This document shows positions 49,830 through 59,794 of a stretch of DNA of 64,000 bases, piece after piece. The number at the start of each line of letters is the position of its first letter. Position 1 is the stretch's first letter. A program made the position numbers and the translations under genes. The DNA is from Pantoea conspicua (GTDB taxonomy: Bacteria > Pseudomonadota > Gammaproteobacteria > Enterobacterales > Enterobacteriaceae), in contig NZ_MLFN01000013.1 in NCBI RefSeq assembly GCF_002095315.1, forward strand, positions 1 through 64,000, given 5' to 3'. The notes below the pieces were generated by a model. That model made no database searches and was not told where the DNA came from. It saw nothing but the letters and a program-made list of their open reading frames with translations.

Positions 49830-51320
49830 CTAATGACTGATGGCGGGCGAGGATGGCGTATTTTTCAGCGCCCGGTAGTCCAGCAGCACGCCCGCCAGCA
49901 CCGCCAGCAAGGTTAGCGCCATCCCGATTTTAAACAGTGTTGAAAGCCACGGTGCCAGTGCCACCACACCAAGCGCGTTGATCGCCAGCGTCAGCAACCA
50001 CAGTGTTAGCACGCCGCATCCTGCGGCGAACAGACGGTTAGTCCAGCGATAGCCCTGCGGGTAGCAACAGCGCACCAGGAAGGTGCCGCTTTGCTGTACC
50101 TGATCCAGCGTCTGGCGGCAGAATGCCAGCAGCAGTAATCCCGGCATGCCGGCGACCACGGTAAAGGCATAAAATGTCGGCCAGCCCCAGAGTTCGACCA
50201 GCCAGCCGGCAGCCGGACCGACATAAACCCGGCCAACGGCGGAGAGCGCCGATAACAGAGCAAACTGCGTCGCTGAAAAGGACTTGTTACACAGCGTCAT
50301 TAACAGCGCCACAAACGCGGCAGTACCCATACCGCCGCACAGATTTTCAACAAATACTGCGCTCGCCATGCTCCACAGCTGCTTGTCGGTTACCGCCAGT
50401 AGCCAGTAGCCAAAATTCGATACTGCCTGCAGCACGCCAAAAATCATCAGTGCCCGGAACAGGCTCAGACGCTGCATCAGCACGCCGCCATACAGCGCGC
50501 CGATAATGGTGGCCAGCAGCCCCAGCGTTTTATTCACCAGTCCGACATCACCGGCATTAAAACCCACTCCCCGGATCAGGAAGGTGGTGGTCAGCGAGGC
50601 GGCAAACGCATCGCCCAGTTTATACAGGATGATCAGCGTGATCAGCAGCCAGGCATTGTTGCGCTGGAAAAAGTCTTTCAGCGGATCGACCACCGCCTGC
50701 CGCAGTGAATGGGGCGCGGAGACGCGCATATCAGGCTCACTGGCCAACAGCGTGGCAATGATGCCCGGTACCATCATCAGCGCCATCAGCCAGTAGGTTG
50801 CCTGCCAGCCCAGATAGCGGTCAGCCAGCCACAGCGCCAGTCCGCCCGAAATCAGCATCGCCAGCCGGTAGCCCAGTACGGTAATTGCCGCGCCGCTGCC
50901 GCGTTCTTCAGGCGGCAGGATATCCGTTTTCCAGGCATCGAATACGATATCCTGCGACGCGGAACAGAAAGCGATCAGCACCGCCAGCGCGGCCATCAAT
51001 GTCAGATCCCGGCTGGGTTGCAGAAAACCCATCGCCACAATGCCGCCGACCAGCGCCAGCTGGCTCAGCAGTAACCAGCCGCGACGTCGCCCGAGAAACG
51101 GCGGCGTATAGCGGTCCATCATCGGCGACCAGAGAAACTTAAACACGTAGGCCTGACCCACCAGCGAAAAGAAGCCGATGGTTTTCAGGTCAACATTTTC
51201 CACCGTCATCCACGCCTGCAACGTACCGGCGGTCAGGGCCAGCGGCAGCCCGGAGGCAAAGCCAAGCAGCAACAGGACGGCGGCGTTTTTCTGACTGAAG
51301 AGGCGAAGATAGTGGTTCAT
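49830..51320 (-). CDS. ampG: Muropeptide MFS transporter AmpG
   Basis: 496 residues with 12-14 helices. N-terminus AAVLLLLGFASGLPLALTAG and LSPMMDRY-like loop (WSPMMDRYTPPFLGRRRGWL) are typical of AmpG. It imports anhydro-muropeptides for cell-wall recycling and affects AmpC induction. Followed by cyoA and preceded by yajG as in E. coli. Confidence 0.96.
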   Translation of the reverse strand: MNHYLRLFSQKNAAVLLLLGFASGLPLALTAGTLQAWMTVENVDLKTIGFFSLVGQAYVFKFLWSPMMDRYTPPFLGRRRGWLLLSQLALVGGIVAMGFLQPSRDLTLMAALAVLIAFCSASQDIVFDAWKTDILPPEERGSGAAITVLGYRLAMLISGGLALWLADRYLGWQATYWLMALMMVPGIIATLLASEPDMRVSAPHSLRQAVVDPLKDFFQRNNAWLLITLIILYKLGDAFAASLTTTFLIRGVGFNAGDVGLVNKTLGLLATIIGALYGGVLMQRLSLFRALMIFGVLQAVSNFGYWLLAVTDKQLWSMASAVFVENLCGGMGTAAFVALLMTLCNKSFSATQFALLSALSAVGRVYVGPAAGWLVELWGWPTFYAFTVVAGMPGLLLLAFCRQTLDQVQQSGTFLVRCCYPQGYRWTNRLFAAGCGVLTLWLLTLAINALGVVALAPWLSTLFKIGMALTLLAVLAGVLLDYRALKNTPSSPAISH

Positions 51321-51377
51321 GCTGACCCTGATGGTAACGATGTGCCCGGCGTAGCGCCGGGCAGGCGTGAAGCGGAA

Positions 51378-51956
51378 TTAACGGGCGTTTTGCTTGATGA
51401 AGTCGTTGACGCTGGTGTCCTGCGCCATATCAGCGATGACATCGCTCATGGTGGAGTTCACTGCGTTGGTGATCTTCTGGTTACTGGCGCTGAACGCACC
51501 TTCTACGCTGTAGGTCTGGCGGTAGTTTTTAACCTGCTTGTTGCCATTTTTCGCGGTGGCGATGATGGAGATATCCGCTTTGGTAGTAATGCTGTAGCGC
51601 ACATTGCCCTGAGTCACGTCGGCATAGAGGTTGTTCACCACAATCTGCAGATCGACCGCGCCATTCGGACCCACCATATAACCGCGAGCGGTCATCTGCT
51701 TCTCCAGCACTTCCTGCAACAGGAAACGCAGATCGCGCGACGGGGTCAGGGTCACTAACTGGCCATCACGGTTCACTTTTGCCAGCGCCTGATCGCTGCG
51801 CTGATCGGCTCCATTAATGCTGACGGTCACGCCCATCAGGCCGGGATCCTGCTGAGGCAACTGAATTTTTGGCTGAATGGTGAGGGTATTATTGCTGCTT
51901 GCACAGCCGGCCAAAATGAATGCAGCCAGCAGCGGGAATAACAGTTTTTTCAACAT
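51378..51956 (-). CDS. yajG: YajG family lipoprotein
   Basis: 192 residues, equal to E. coli YajG. Signal MLKKLLFPLLAAFILAG with lipid Cys 18. Body with VTVSINGADQRSDQAL and LQIVVNNLYADVTQGN. Function unknown; likely co-transcribed with ampG, 57 bp downstream. Start chosen as the first Met giving a proper signal; 17 codons upstream are not signal-like. Confidence 0.94.
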   Translation of the reverse strand: MLKKLLFPLLAAFILAGCASSNNTLTIQPKIQLPQQDPGLMGVTVSINGADQRSDQALAKVNRDGQLVTLTPSRDLRFLLQEVLEKQMTARGYMVGPNGAVDLQIVVNNLYADVTQGNVRYSITTKADISIIATAKNGNKQVKNYRQTYSVEGAFSASNQKITNAVNSTMSDVIADMAQDTSVNDFIKQNAR

Positions 51957-52242
51957 ACTTTTTCTCGTTGGTGTCGGGGGTTGGTTTGCAAAAACTGCCG
52001 CCATCATAGCATTGCCCGGCAGTGAAAAAAGCCCCGTTAAGGGGGAAAATGCGTCTCAGGCGGATTTTAGATTGGATCGTTCAGGTCAGGGTTTGCTGCC
52101 GCTTTCCTCTGCGTTATCATGCGCGCCGTTGTGGTCCGGCCCGCAAATGTAATATTTACCGTCACGCTGCGGGAAAGCGCGATAAAAGCGACTAATATTG
52201 AAAGAGATGGGGCACAGCGCTCGCCATTGAGGAGTAACAGCC

Positions 52243-52557
52243 ATGATTCGCGAACAAATAGAAGAAAAGCTGCGCCTGGCTTTTGAGCCGGCTCATCTGG
52301 AAGTGCATGACGAAAGTTATCGCCACAACGTTCCTGCCGGGTCTGAGAGCCATTTTAAAGTGGTCATTGTCAGTGATTGCTTTGCTGGTCAACGTTTCCT
52401 GGCGCGTCATCGCGCCATCTACGGTGAACTCGCAGCCGAATTAGCCGGCAGCGTGCATGCTTTAGCCCTTCATACCTATACCCTGAAAGAGTGGGAAGGA
52501 CTGCAGGATACGGTGCTGGCTTCGCCAAACTGTCGCGGTGCCGGAACGCTCGCCTGA
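52243..52557 (+). CDS. bolA: Stress morphogen BolA
   Basis: 104 residues with the class-II KH-like fold: [21 protein letters not shown], then [17 protein letters not shown] and [14 protein letters not shown]. BolA partners with monothiol glutaredoxins and also binds DNA to influence cell shape. Divergent from yajG. gaggagt precedes the ATG. Confidence 0.97.
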   Translation: MIREQIEEKLRLAFEPAHLEVHDESYRHNVPAGSESHFKVVIVSDCFAGQRFLARHRAIYGELAAELAGSVHALALHTYTLKEWEGLQDTVLASPNCRGAGTLA

Positions 52558-52570
52558 CGCTCTCCTCTGA

Positions 52571-52593
52571 AACGGCCTGCGGGCCGTTTTTTT
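52571..52593 (+). terminator. Terminator after bolA
   Basis: AACGGCC, loop tgcg, GGCCGTT then a T run. 14 bp after the bolA stop. The remaining ~260 bp to tig hold its promoter and leader; no gene seen. Confidence 0.88.
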
Positions 52594-52850
52594 CTGTTAT
52601 TTCGCCAGAAACGCGATCTCCGGCTCAAAAAAGCAGCAAACCTGCTGAAAAGTGGTGAGTTAGCATCCTCGACTCATTCCAGCGATGCCGCTATAATGCT
52701 GCGTCTATTTTTCCGGAATGTCTTCGGGACGCTTCTGGTAACAGGGATCAGGTTCTCTTCACGGAAGCCGTCCCGGTTGTTGGATACGGCGCATTTCACT
52801 ATGTGTGGTGTCTGAAGTTGACCGAGCACGTGATTTTTTGAGGTAACAAG

Positions 52851-54155
52851 ATGCAAGTTTCTGTAGAGACCACTCAGGGCCTGGGCCGTCGCATTACGAT
52901 TACTGTCGCTGCTGACAGCATCGAAAGCGCTGTAAAAAAAGAACTGGTTGATGTTGCCAGGAAAGTCCGCATCGATGGTTTCCGTAAAGGCAAAGTGCCG
53001 ATGAACATCGTTGCGCAGCGTTATGGCGCTTCTGTCCGTCAGGACGTGCTGGGCGATCTGATGACGCGTAACTTCGTTGACGCCATCATCAAAGAGAAGA
53101 TCAATCCGGCTGGCGCACCAAACTATGTGCCGGGCGAATACAAAGAAGGTCAGGATTTCACCTACGCAGTTGAATTCGAAGTCTATCCGGAAGTTGAGCT
53201 GAAAGGCCTGGAAAACATCGAAGTTGAAAAACCGCTGGTTGAAGTGACCGATGCTGATGTTGACACCATGCTAGACACCCTGCGTAAGCAGCAGGCTAAC
53301 TGGATCGAAAGCGATGCAGCAGCCGGTCCGGAAGATCGTGCCACCATCGATTTCAATGGTTCAGTAGACGGTGAAGAATTCGAAGGCGGCAAAGCCTCTG
53401 ATTTCGTACTGGCGATGGGCCAGGGCCGCATGATCCCAGGCTTTGAAGAAGGCGTTGTGGGTCACAAAGCGGGCGAGACTTTCACTATCGATGTGAAATT
53501 CCCGGACGACTACCACGCGGAAAACCTGAAAGGGAAAGACGCGAAGTTCGAGATCGTGCTGAAGAAAGTTGAGACGCGCGAACTGCCAGAACTGACCGAA
53601 GAGTTCATCAAACGTTTCGGCGTTGAAGATGGTTCGGTTGCTGGTCTGCGTGCAGAAGTGCGTAAGAACATGGATCGTGAGCTGAAAGGCGCAATCCGTA
53701 ACCGCGTGAAAACGCAGGCGATTGATGGTCTGGTTGCGGCTAACGAAATCGACGTGCCAGCTGCCCTGATCGACAGCGAAATCGACGTGCTGCGTCGCCA
53801 GGCTGCACAGCGTTTCGGTGGCAACGAGCAGCAAGCGCTGGAATTGCCACGCGAACTGTTTGAAGAGCAGGCGAAACGCCGTGTGGTCGTGGGTCTGCTG
53901 CTGGGCGAAGTGATTCGTACCCACGAGCTGAAAGCTGACGAAGACCGCGTCAACACGCTGATCGAAGAGATGGCGTCTGCGTATGAAGATCCGCAGGAAG
54001 TGATCGAGTTCTACAGCAAGAATAATGAGCTGATGAACAACATGCGCAACGTTGCGCTGGAAGAGCAAGCGGTTGAAGCGGTACTGGCGAAAGCGAAAGT
54101 CACCGAGAAAGAGACCAACTTCCAGGATCTGATGAATCAGACCGCTCAGGCCTGA
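52851..54155 (+). CDS. tig: Trigger factor
   Basis: 434 residues. Ribosome-binding domain with [16 protein letters not shown] (signature GFRxGxxP), FKBP-type PPIase domain (about 150-245, with [16 protein letters not shown]), and the long helical C-terminal arms. It chaperones nascent chains at the ribosome exit. Intrinsic terminator follows; clpP starts about 335 bp later. Confidence 0.98.
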   Translation: MQVSVETTQGLGRRITITVAADSIESAVKKELVDVARKVRIDGFRKGKVPMNIVAQRYGASVRQDVLGDLMTRNFVDAIIKEKINPAGAPNYVPGEYKEGQDFTYAVEFEVYPEVELKGLENIEVEKPLVEVTDADVDTMLDTLRKQQANWIESDAAAGPEDRATIDFNGSVDGEEFEGGKASDFVLAMGQGRMIPGFEEGVVGHKAGETFTIDVKFPDDYHAENLKGKDAKFEIVLKKVETRELPELTEEFIKRFGVEDGSVAGLRAEVRKNMDRELKGAIRNRVKTQAIDGLVAANEIDVPAALIDSEIDVLRRQAAQRFGGNEQQALELPRELFEEQAKRRVVVGLLLGEVIRTHELKADEDRVNTLIEEMASAYEDPQEVIEFYSKNNELMNNMRNVALEEQAVEAVLAKAKVTEKETNFQDLMNQTAQA

Positions 54156-54179
54156 TCACGCAGTTAACCGTCTGTGCTA

Positions 54180-54210
54180 AGCCCGTGACTGAAAAGTCGC
54201 GGGCTTTTTT
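54180..54210 (+). terminator. Terminator after tig
   Basis: AGCCCG-GACT, loop gaaa, AGTC-CGGGCT with one wobble, then six T. It lies 24 bp beyond the tig stop. Confidence 0.88.
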
Positions 54211-54318
54211 GTGTTTCGCGTTTGAGCGCACACTCCTGACCGCTATTTGCCTAATTAATCGGCAAATTATTCACGCATCGCTTTTTCCGGGTTAGCGATT
54301 GAGGAAAAGGTTGTTATG

Positions 54319-54347
54319 CTTGAAACAACTGGGCAGCATCCCCAGAT
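54319..54347 (+). promoter_or_regulatory. Sigma-32 (heat shock) promoter of clpP
   Basis: CTTGAA (54319-54324), 15-bp spacer, CCCCAGAT (54340-54347), close to the sigma-32 consensus CTTGAA-N13-15-CCCCATNT. It lies about 140 bp upstream of clpP. The rest of the 54211-54489 gap shows no gene. Confidence 0.75.
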
Positions 54348-54489
54348 ACAGGGAGTATGCAAGAAAACAGTTATGCTGACTGATTAACCGTCCTGAGGTG
54401 TCGGAAAGAGGCGGAGCGTGGTTTTTCCCGCTCGTCTTACGTAGAATCGGTACAGAATGTTGCCAATGAAATTTATCCAGGAGACGGTA

Positions 54490-55113
54490 ATGTCATACAG
54501 TGGCGATCGTGAATATACAGCACCGCACAATGCGCTGGTGCCAATGGTGGTCGAACAAACTTCGCGCGGTGAGCGTTCTTACGACATCTACTCCCGTCTG
54601 CTCAAAGAGCGCGTTATCTTTCTGACCGGCCAGGTTGAAGATCACATGGCGAATCTGATTGTGGCGCAGATGCTGTTTCTGGAAGCAGAGAACCCGGAAA
54701 AAGATATCTATCTCTACATCAACTCACCAGGCGGCGTGATTACCGCCGGGATGTCGATCTACGACACCATGAAATTTATCAAACCGGATGTCAGCACCAT
54801 CTGTATGGGACAGGCCTGCTCAATGGGCGCCTTCCTGCTGACGGCGGGCACCAAAGGCAAGCGTTTCTGCCTGCCAAACTCACGCGTAATGATCCACCAG
54901 CCATTGGGTGGCTATCAGGGTCAGGCTTCAGACATTGAAATCCATGCGCGTGAAATTCTGAAAGTTAAGCAGCGTATGAATGAGCTGATGGCTGAACATA
55001 CCGGTAAGACGCTGGAAGAAATCGAGCGTGATACCGAGCGTGACCGTTTCCTCTCAGCGAATGAAGCGGTAGAGTATGGATTAGTCGATTCAATTCTGAC
55101 GCATCGAGAATAA
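54490..55113 (+). CDS. clpP: ATP-dependent Clp protease proteolytic subunit ClpP
   Basis: 207 residues from [19 protein letters not shown]. Catalytic Ser in [12 protein letters not shown], His in [13 protein letters not shown] and the downstream Asp in [10 protein letters not shown] region. Tetradecameric protease working with ClpX or ClpA. Cys replaces the Ala that usually precedes the catalytic Ser (GQAASMG in E. coli). Start 54490 is preceded by caggagacg; an in-frame upstream ATG gives 11 non-family residues. Confidence 0.97.
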   Translation: MSYSGDREYTAPHNALVPMVVEQTSRGERSYDIYSRLLKERVIFLTGQVEDHMANLIVAQMLFLEAENPEKDIYLYINSPGGVITAGMSIYDTMKFIKPDVSTICMGQACSMGAFLLTAGTKGKRFCLPNSRVMIHQPLGGYQGQASDIEIHAREILKVKQRMNELMAEHTGKTLEEIERDTERDRFLSANEAVEYGLVDSILTHRE

Positions 55114-55247
55114 GACCCGCTTTACCCTTGTCCTTACGCTATAGTTAACGGGAAAAGGGTACTAGCATGGGTTGAATGAATTTCGGCCGTCTCCGCACGG
55201 CCAGCGCCGTACGCCGGTATGGCCTGAGAACAAGAAGAGGTTAACTG

Positions 55248-56518
55248 ATGACAGATAAGCGCAAAGACGGTTCAGGAAAATTGCTGTACTGCTCTTTTGC
55301 GGCAAAAGCCAGCATGAAGTGCGAAAGCTGATTGCCGGGCCGTCAGTGTATATCTGCGATGAGTGTGTTGATCTGTGTAACGACATCATTCGCGAAGAGA
55401 TTAAAGAAGTTGCCCCGCATCGCGAACGTAGCGCGCTGCCTACACCGCATGAAATTCGCCATCACCTCGATGATTATGTAATCGGCCAGGAAAAGGCGAA
55501 GAAAGTGCTGGCTGTGGCGGTGTATAACCACTACAAACGCCTGCGCAACGGCGATACCAGCAATGGCATCGAACTGGGCAAAAGTAACATTCTGCTGATT
55601 GGCCCGACCGGTAGCGGTAAAACGCTGCTGGCAGAGACTCTGGCTCGCCTGCTGGACGTCCCTTTCACCATGGCGGACGCCACCACGCTGACCGAAGCCG
55701 GTTACGTGGGGGAAGATGTCGAGAACATCATTCAGAAGCTGCTGCAGAAGTGTGACTATGACGTACAGAAAGCACAGCGTGGCATCGTCTACATCGATGA
55801 GATCGACAAGATTTCGCGTAAGTCTGACAACCCGTCAATCACCCGTGACGTCTCGGGCGAAGGCGTGCAGCAGGCATTGCTGAAACTGATTGAAGGCACC
55901 GTGGCTGCCGTGCCACCGCAGGGTGGACGTAAGCATCCACAGCAGGAGTTTTTGCAGGTTGATACCTCTAAAATTCTGTTTATCTGTGGCGGCGCCTTTG
56001 CCGGACTGGATAAAGTGATTGCCCAGCGTGTAGAAACCGGATCGGGTATCGGTTTCGGTGCCACCGTGAAAGGCAAATCGCAGAAAGCCAGCGAAGGCGA
56101 ACTGCTTTCACAGTGTGAACCGGAAGATTTGATTAAATTTGGTCTGATCCCGGAATTCATTGGTCGTCTGCCGGTGGTTGCCACCCTGAGCGAACTGAGT
56201 GAAGAAGCGCTGATTCAGATTTTGCGTGAACCGAAAAACGCCCTGACAAAACAGTATCAGGCGCTGTTTAACCTGGAAGGCGTTGAGCTGGAGTTTCGCG
56301 ACGAGGCGTTAACGGCTATCGCGAAAAAAGCGATGTCACGTAAAACCGGTGCGCGTGGTTTGCGTTCAATCGTCGAAGGGGCGTTGCTGGAAACCATGTA
56401 CGACCTGCCGTCGATGGAAGATGTCGAAAAAGTGGTGATTGATGAATCAGTTATTGATGGTCAGTCTGAACCGATGCTGATTTACGGCAAGCACGAAGCG
56501 CAGGCTTCTGGCGAATAA
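55248..56518 (+). CDS. clpX: ClpX unfoldase, frame broken by one base near the N-terminus
   Basis: Adding one T to the run at 55295-55298 gives a 423-residue ClpX ([20 protein letters not shown] and on). As written the N-terminal frame stops after 27 codons at TGA, and the main frame can only start internally (for example GTG 55319). Downstream motifs are intact: zinc-finger second half YICDEC, Walker A GPTGSGKT, pore loop GYVGED, Walker [10 protein letters not shown] and the ClpP-binding IGF loop. ClpX unfolds tagged proteins for ClpP. If the shift were real, only a form without the zinc-binding domain could be made. Sequencing error is more likely. Confidence 0.9.
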
Positions 56519-56548
56519 ATAAACAGATCATCCAGGTTGTCATCTTAA

Positions 56549-56573
56549 AAAAGGGGAAAATCTTTCCCCTTTT
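56549..56573 (+). terminator. Terminator after clpX
   Basis: AAAAGGGGAAA, loop atc, TTTCCCCTTTT: an 11-bp stem 30 bp past the clpX stop, separating it from lon. Confidence 0.85.
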
Positions 56574-56593
56574 GCTTTTCTCACCTCTGTGAC

Positions 56594-56621
56594 GTTGAAT
56601 GTCGGACGATCATCCCCATAT
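56594..56621 (+). promoter_or_regulatory. Sigma-32 (heat shock) promoter of lon
   Basis: GTTGAA (56594-56599), 14-bp spacer, CCCCATAT (56614-56621). This closely matches the heat-shock consensus and the known E. coli lon promoter, about 85-110 bp upstream of the start codon. Confidence 0.85.
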
Positions 56622-56704
56622 ACTCAGATACCTGTGGGTTTAACTGCATACCTGCCTGATGCGGTTCCCATCACCTGGCGGACATTAAACTAAGAGAGAG
56701 CTCT

Positions 56705-59059
56705 ATGAATCCTGAGCGTTCTGAACGCATTGAAATCCCCGTGTTGCCGCTGCGCGACGTGGTGGTTTATCCGCACATGGTAATTCCGTTGTTTGTTGGC
56801 CGGGAAAAATCAATTCGGTGCCTCGAAGCCGCAATGGATCATGATAAGAAGATCATGCTGGTCGCACAGAAAGAGGCTTCAACGGATGAACCTGGCATTA
56901 ACGATCTCTTCTCAGTAGGGACCGTTGCGTCTGTATTGCAAATGCTGAAACTGCCGGACGGCACGGTTAAAGTGCTGGTCGAAGGTTTGCAGCGCGCCCA
57001 CATTACGACGCTGGCCGATAACGGCGATCATTTTGTGGCACAAGCTGAATATCTGGTTTCACCAGAGATTGAAGAGCGCGAGCAGGAAGTGCTGGTGCGC
57101 ACCGCAATCAATCAGTTTGAAGGCTACATCAAACTTAATAAAAAGATCCCGCCTGAGGTATTAACCTCGCTGAACAACATTGACGATGCGGCGCGCCTTG
57201 CCGACACCGTCGCCGCACACATGCCACTGAAACTGGCAGACAAACAGTCTGTGCTGGAGATGTCCGACGTTAACGAACGTCTGGAATATCTGATGGCGAT
57301 GATGGAATCTGAAATCGATCTGCTGCAGGTTGAGAAGCGTATTCGCAACCGCGTTAAAAAGCAGATGGAAAAGAGCCAGCGCGAGTACTATCTGAATGAG
57401 CAGATGAAGGCGATTCAGAAAGAGCTGGGCGAGATGGACGACGCGCCCGACGAGTACGAAGCGTTAAAACGCAAAATCGACGCGGCAAAAATGCCGGAAG
57501 AAGCGCGCGAGAAAGCGGAAGCTGAGCTGCAGAAGCTGAAAATGATGTCCCCGATGTCCGCTGAAGCGACCGTGGTTCGCGGCTATATCGACTGGATGGT
57601 GCAGGTTCCGTGGAACGCGCGCAGCAAAGTGAAGAAAGATCTGCGTAAAGCCCAGGAGACGCTGGATACTGACCATTACGGCCTTGAGCGCGTGAAGGAT
57701 CGTATCCTTGAATATCTTGCGGTTCAGAGTCGCGTCAGCAAAATCAAAGGCCCGATCCTCTGCCTGGTTGGACCGCCAGGGGTAGGTAAAACCTCTCTCG
57801 GTCAATCGATCGCAAAAGCGACCGGACGTAAGTACGTGCGTATGGCGCTGGGCGGCGTGCGTGACGAGGCTGAAATCCGCGGTCACCGCCGTACTTATAT
57901 CGGTTCGATGCCGGGCAAACTGATCCAGAAAATGGCAAAAGTTGGGGTTAAAAACCCGCTCTTCCTGCTGGATGAGATCGATAAGATGTCGTCTGATATG
58001 CGTGGCGATCCGGCTTCGGCACTACTGGAAGTGCTTGATCCAGAACAGAACATTGCGTTCAACGACCACTATCTGGAAGTCGATTATGACCTGTCGGATG
58101 TGATGTTTGTGGCGACCTCAAACTCAATGAACATTCCGGCACCGCTGCTTGACCGTATGGAAGTGATTCGTCTGTCGGGTTACACCGAAGATGAAAAACT
58201 GAACATCGCCAAACAGCATTTGCTGCCGAAGCAGATTGAGCGTAACGCGCTGAAAGCCCATGAAATCACGGTTGAAGACAGTGCAATCGTCGGCATCATC
58301 CGCTACTACACCCGTGAAGCCGGGGTGCGTAGCCTTGAGCGTGAGCTGTCGAAACTGTGCCGTAAAGCCGTGAAGTCATTGCTGATGGATAAAACGCAAA
58401 AGCACATCACCATTAATGGTGAAAACCTGAAGGATTTCCTGGGTGTGCAGCGCTTCGACTACGGTCGTGCCGACAGTGAAAACCGTGTGGGTCAGGTAAC
58501 GGGTCTGGCGTGGACTGAAGTGGGTGGCGATCTGCTGACCATCGAAACCGCCTGCGTGCCGGGTAAAGGCAAGCTGACCTATACCGGTTCACTGGGTGAG
58601 GTGATGCAGGAGTCGATTCAGGCAGCCTTAACCGTAGTCCGTGCCCGCGCAGAGAAACTGGGCATCAATGGCGACTTCTATGAAAAACGTGATATCCATG
58701 TTCACGTTCCGGAAGGCGCAACGCCAAAAGATGGTCCAAGTGCTGGTATTGCCATGTGTACCGCGCTGGTTTCCTGTCTGACCGGGAATCCGGTCCGCGC
58801 CGACGTGGCGATGACTGGTGAAATCACTCTGCGTGGTCAGGTACTGCCGATTGGCGGACTGAAAGAGAAGCTGCTGGCAGCCCACCGTGGTGGGATTAAA
58901 ACAGTCCTGATCCCGGACGACAATAAACGCGATCTGGAAGAAATTCCGCAGAACGTGATTGCCGATCTCGACATCCATCCGGTGAAACGCATTGAGGAAG
59001 TGCTGAATCTGGCGCTGGAAAATGCGCCTTACGGTATGCAGGTCGCGACAGCAAAATAG
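56705..59059 (+). CDS. lon: ATP-dependent protease Lon
   Basis: 784 residues, the E. coli length. N-terminal LON domain ([20 protein letters not shown]), coiled middle region, AAA+ module with Walker [10 protein letters not shown] and [10 protein letters not shown], and the protease domain with catalytic Ser679 in [11 protein letters not shown] and Lys in [10 protein letters not shown]. It degrades misfolded and regulatory proteins. agagagagc precedes the ATG. Heat-shock promoter upstream; terminator downstream. Confidence 0.99.
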   Translation: MNPERSERIEIPVLPLRDVVVYPHMVIPLFVGREKSIRCLEAAMDHDKKIMLVAQKEASTDEPGINDLFSVGTVASVLQMLKLPDGTVKVLVEGLQRAHITTLADNGDHFVAQAEYLVSPEIEEREQEVLVRTAINQFEGYIKLNKKIPPEVLTSLNNIDDAARLADTVAAHMPLKLADKQSVLEMSDVNERLEYLMAMMESEIDLLQVEKRIRNRVKKQMEKSQREYYLNEQMKAIQKELGEMDDAPDEYEALKRKIDAAKMPEEAREKAEAELQKLKMMSPMSAEATVVRGYIDWMVQVPWNARSKVKKDLRKAQETLDTDHYGLERVKDRILEYLAVQSRVSKIKGPILCLVGPPGVGKTSLGQSIAKATGRKYVRMALGGVRDEAEIRGHRRTYIGSMPGKLIQKMAKVGVKNPLFLLDEIDKMSSDMRGDPASALLEVLDPEQNIAFNDHYLEVDYDLSDVMFVATSNSMNIPAPLLDRMEVIRLSGYTEDEKLNIAKQHLLPKQIERNALKAHEITVEDSAIVGIIRYYTREAGVRSLERELSKLCRKAVKSLLMDKTQKHITINGENLKDFLGVQRFDYGRADSENRVGQVTGLAWTEVGGDLLTIETACVPGKGKLTYTGSLGEVMQESIQAALTVVRARAEKLGINGDFYEKRDIHVHVPEGATPKDGPSAGIAMCTALVSCLTGNPVRADVAMTGEITLRGQVLPIGGLKEKLLAAHRGGIKTVLIPDDNKRDLEEIPQNVIADLDIHPVKRIEEVLNLALENAPYGMQVATAK

Positions 59060-59088
59060 TGATTAACGGCATAAACCGTTAAAAAGCG

Positions 59089-59126
59089 AAGCTGGCAGGG
59101 CAAATGGTGCTTGCCAGCTTTTTTTT
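59089..59126 (+). terminator. Terminator after lon
   Basis: AAGCTGGCA pairs with TGCCAGCTT (59089-59097 with 59112-59120), then a T run to 59126. Confidence 0.88.
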
Positions 59127-59274
59127 GTGCCGCTAATTTAGGTGGCTGTCGAAGCGGTGTTCTCGGAGAAATTACGTTGTTTCGGCTCCACAGGCTTGAT
59201 ATAACTTGCTGCGCGTTCGGATCCGGCGGGAAGCGCGGGGACGAAGTGAAATAATAAAAGAGGGGATGAATAGA

Positions 59275-59547
59275 GTGAATAAGTCACAGTTGATCGACAA
59301 AATTGCTGCGGATGCTGATATTTCTAAAGCAGCAGCGGGACGTGTTTTAGATGCATTTATGGGTTCTGTTTCTGACGCGCTGAAAGGCGGCGATGAAGTG
59401 GCGCTGGTCGGTTTCGGTACTTTCTCGGTGCGCGAGCGTGCTGCACGTACTGGTCGTAACCCACAAACCGGTAAAGAGATCACTATTCCGGCCGGTAAAG
59501 TACCGGGTTTTCGTGCTGGTAAAGCATTGAAAGACGCAGTCAATTAA
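59275..59547 (+). CDS. hupB: DNA-binding protein HU-beta
   Basis: 90 residues from a GTG start ([20 protein letters not shown]), the HU length. Conserved [21 protein letters not shown] arm and [14 protein letters not shown] end. A nucleoid architectural protein, half of the HU heterodimer. An ATG 9 bp upstream (59266) would add three residues; the GTG is preferred by family length and spacing from aggggat. Confidence 0.97.
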   Translation: MNKSQLIDKIAADADISKAAAGRVLDAFMGSVSDALKGGDEVALVGFGTFSVRERAARTGRNPQTGKEITIPAGKVPGFRAGKALKDAVN

Positions 59548-59623
59548 TAACAACGAAAACGTTCATTGACGTATTTTCTTCAGTGGATTAGAGGACGGTT
59601 AACGCGTTCTCATGTAACATACG

Positions 59624-59650
59624 GGCACATCAATCAGATGTGCCTTTTTT
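59624..59650 (+). terminator. Terminator after hupB
   Basis: GGCACATC, loop aatca, GATGTGCC then six T (59624-59631 with 59637-59644). Confidence 0.88.
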
Positions 59651-59794
59651 GTTTTAACCGGCGATAATCAGGCCGTAACAGGGACCTGATCCGGACTGAG
59701 GCTGACAGCGAAGTCTGCAGCTGCGTGATGCGTCAGGAAACGGCGTATTGCGCCCGAGCTTTACATTCACACTACAGCGGAGTGTTGTCATACC

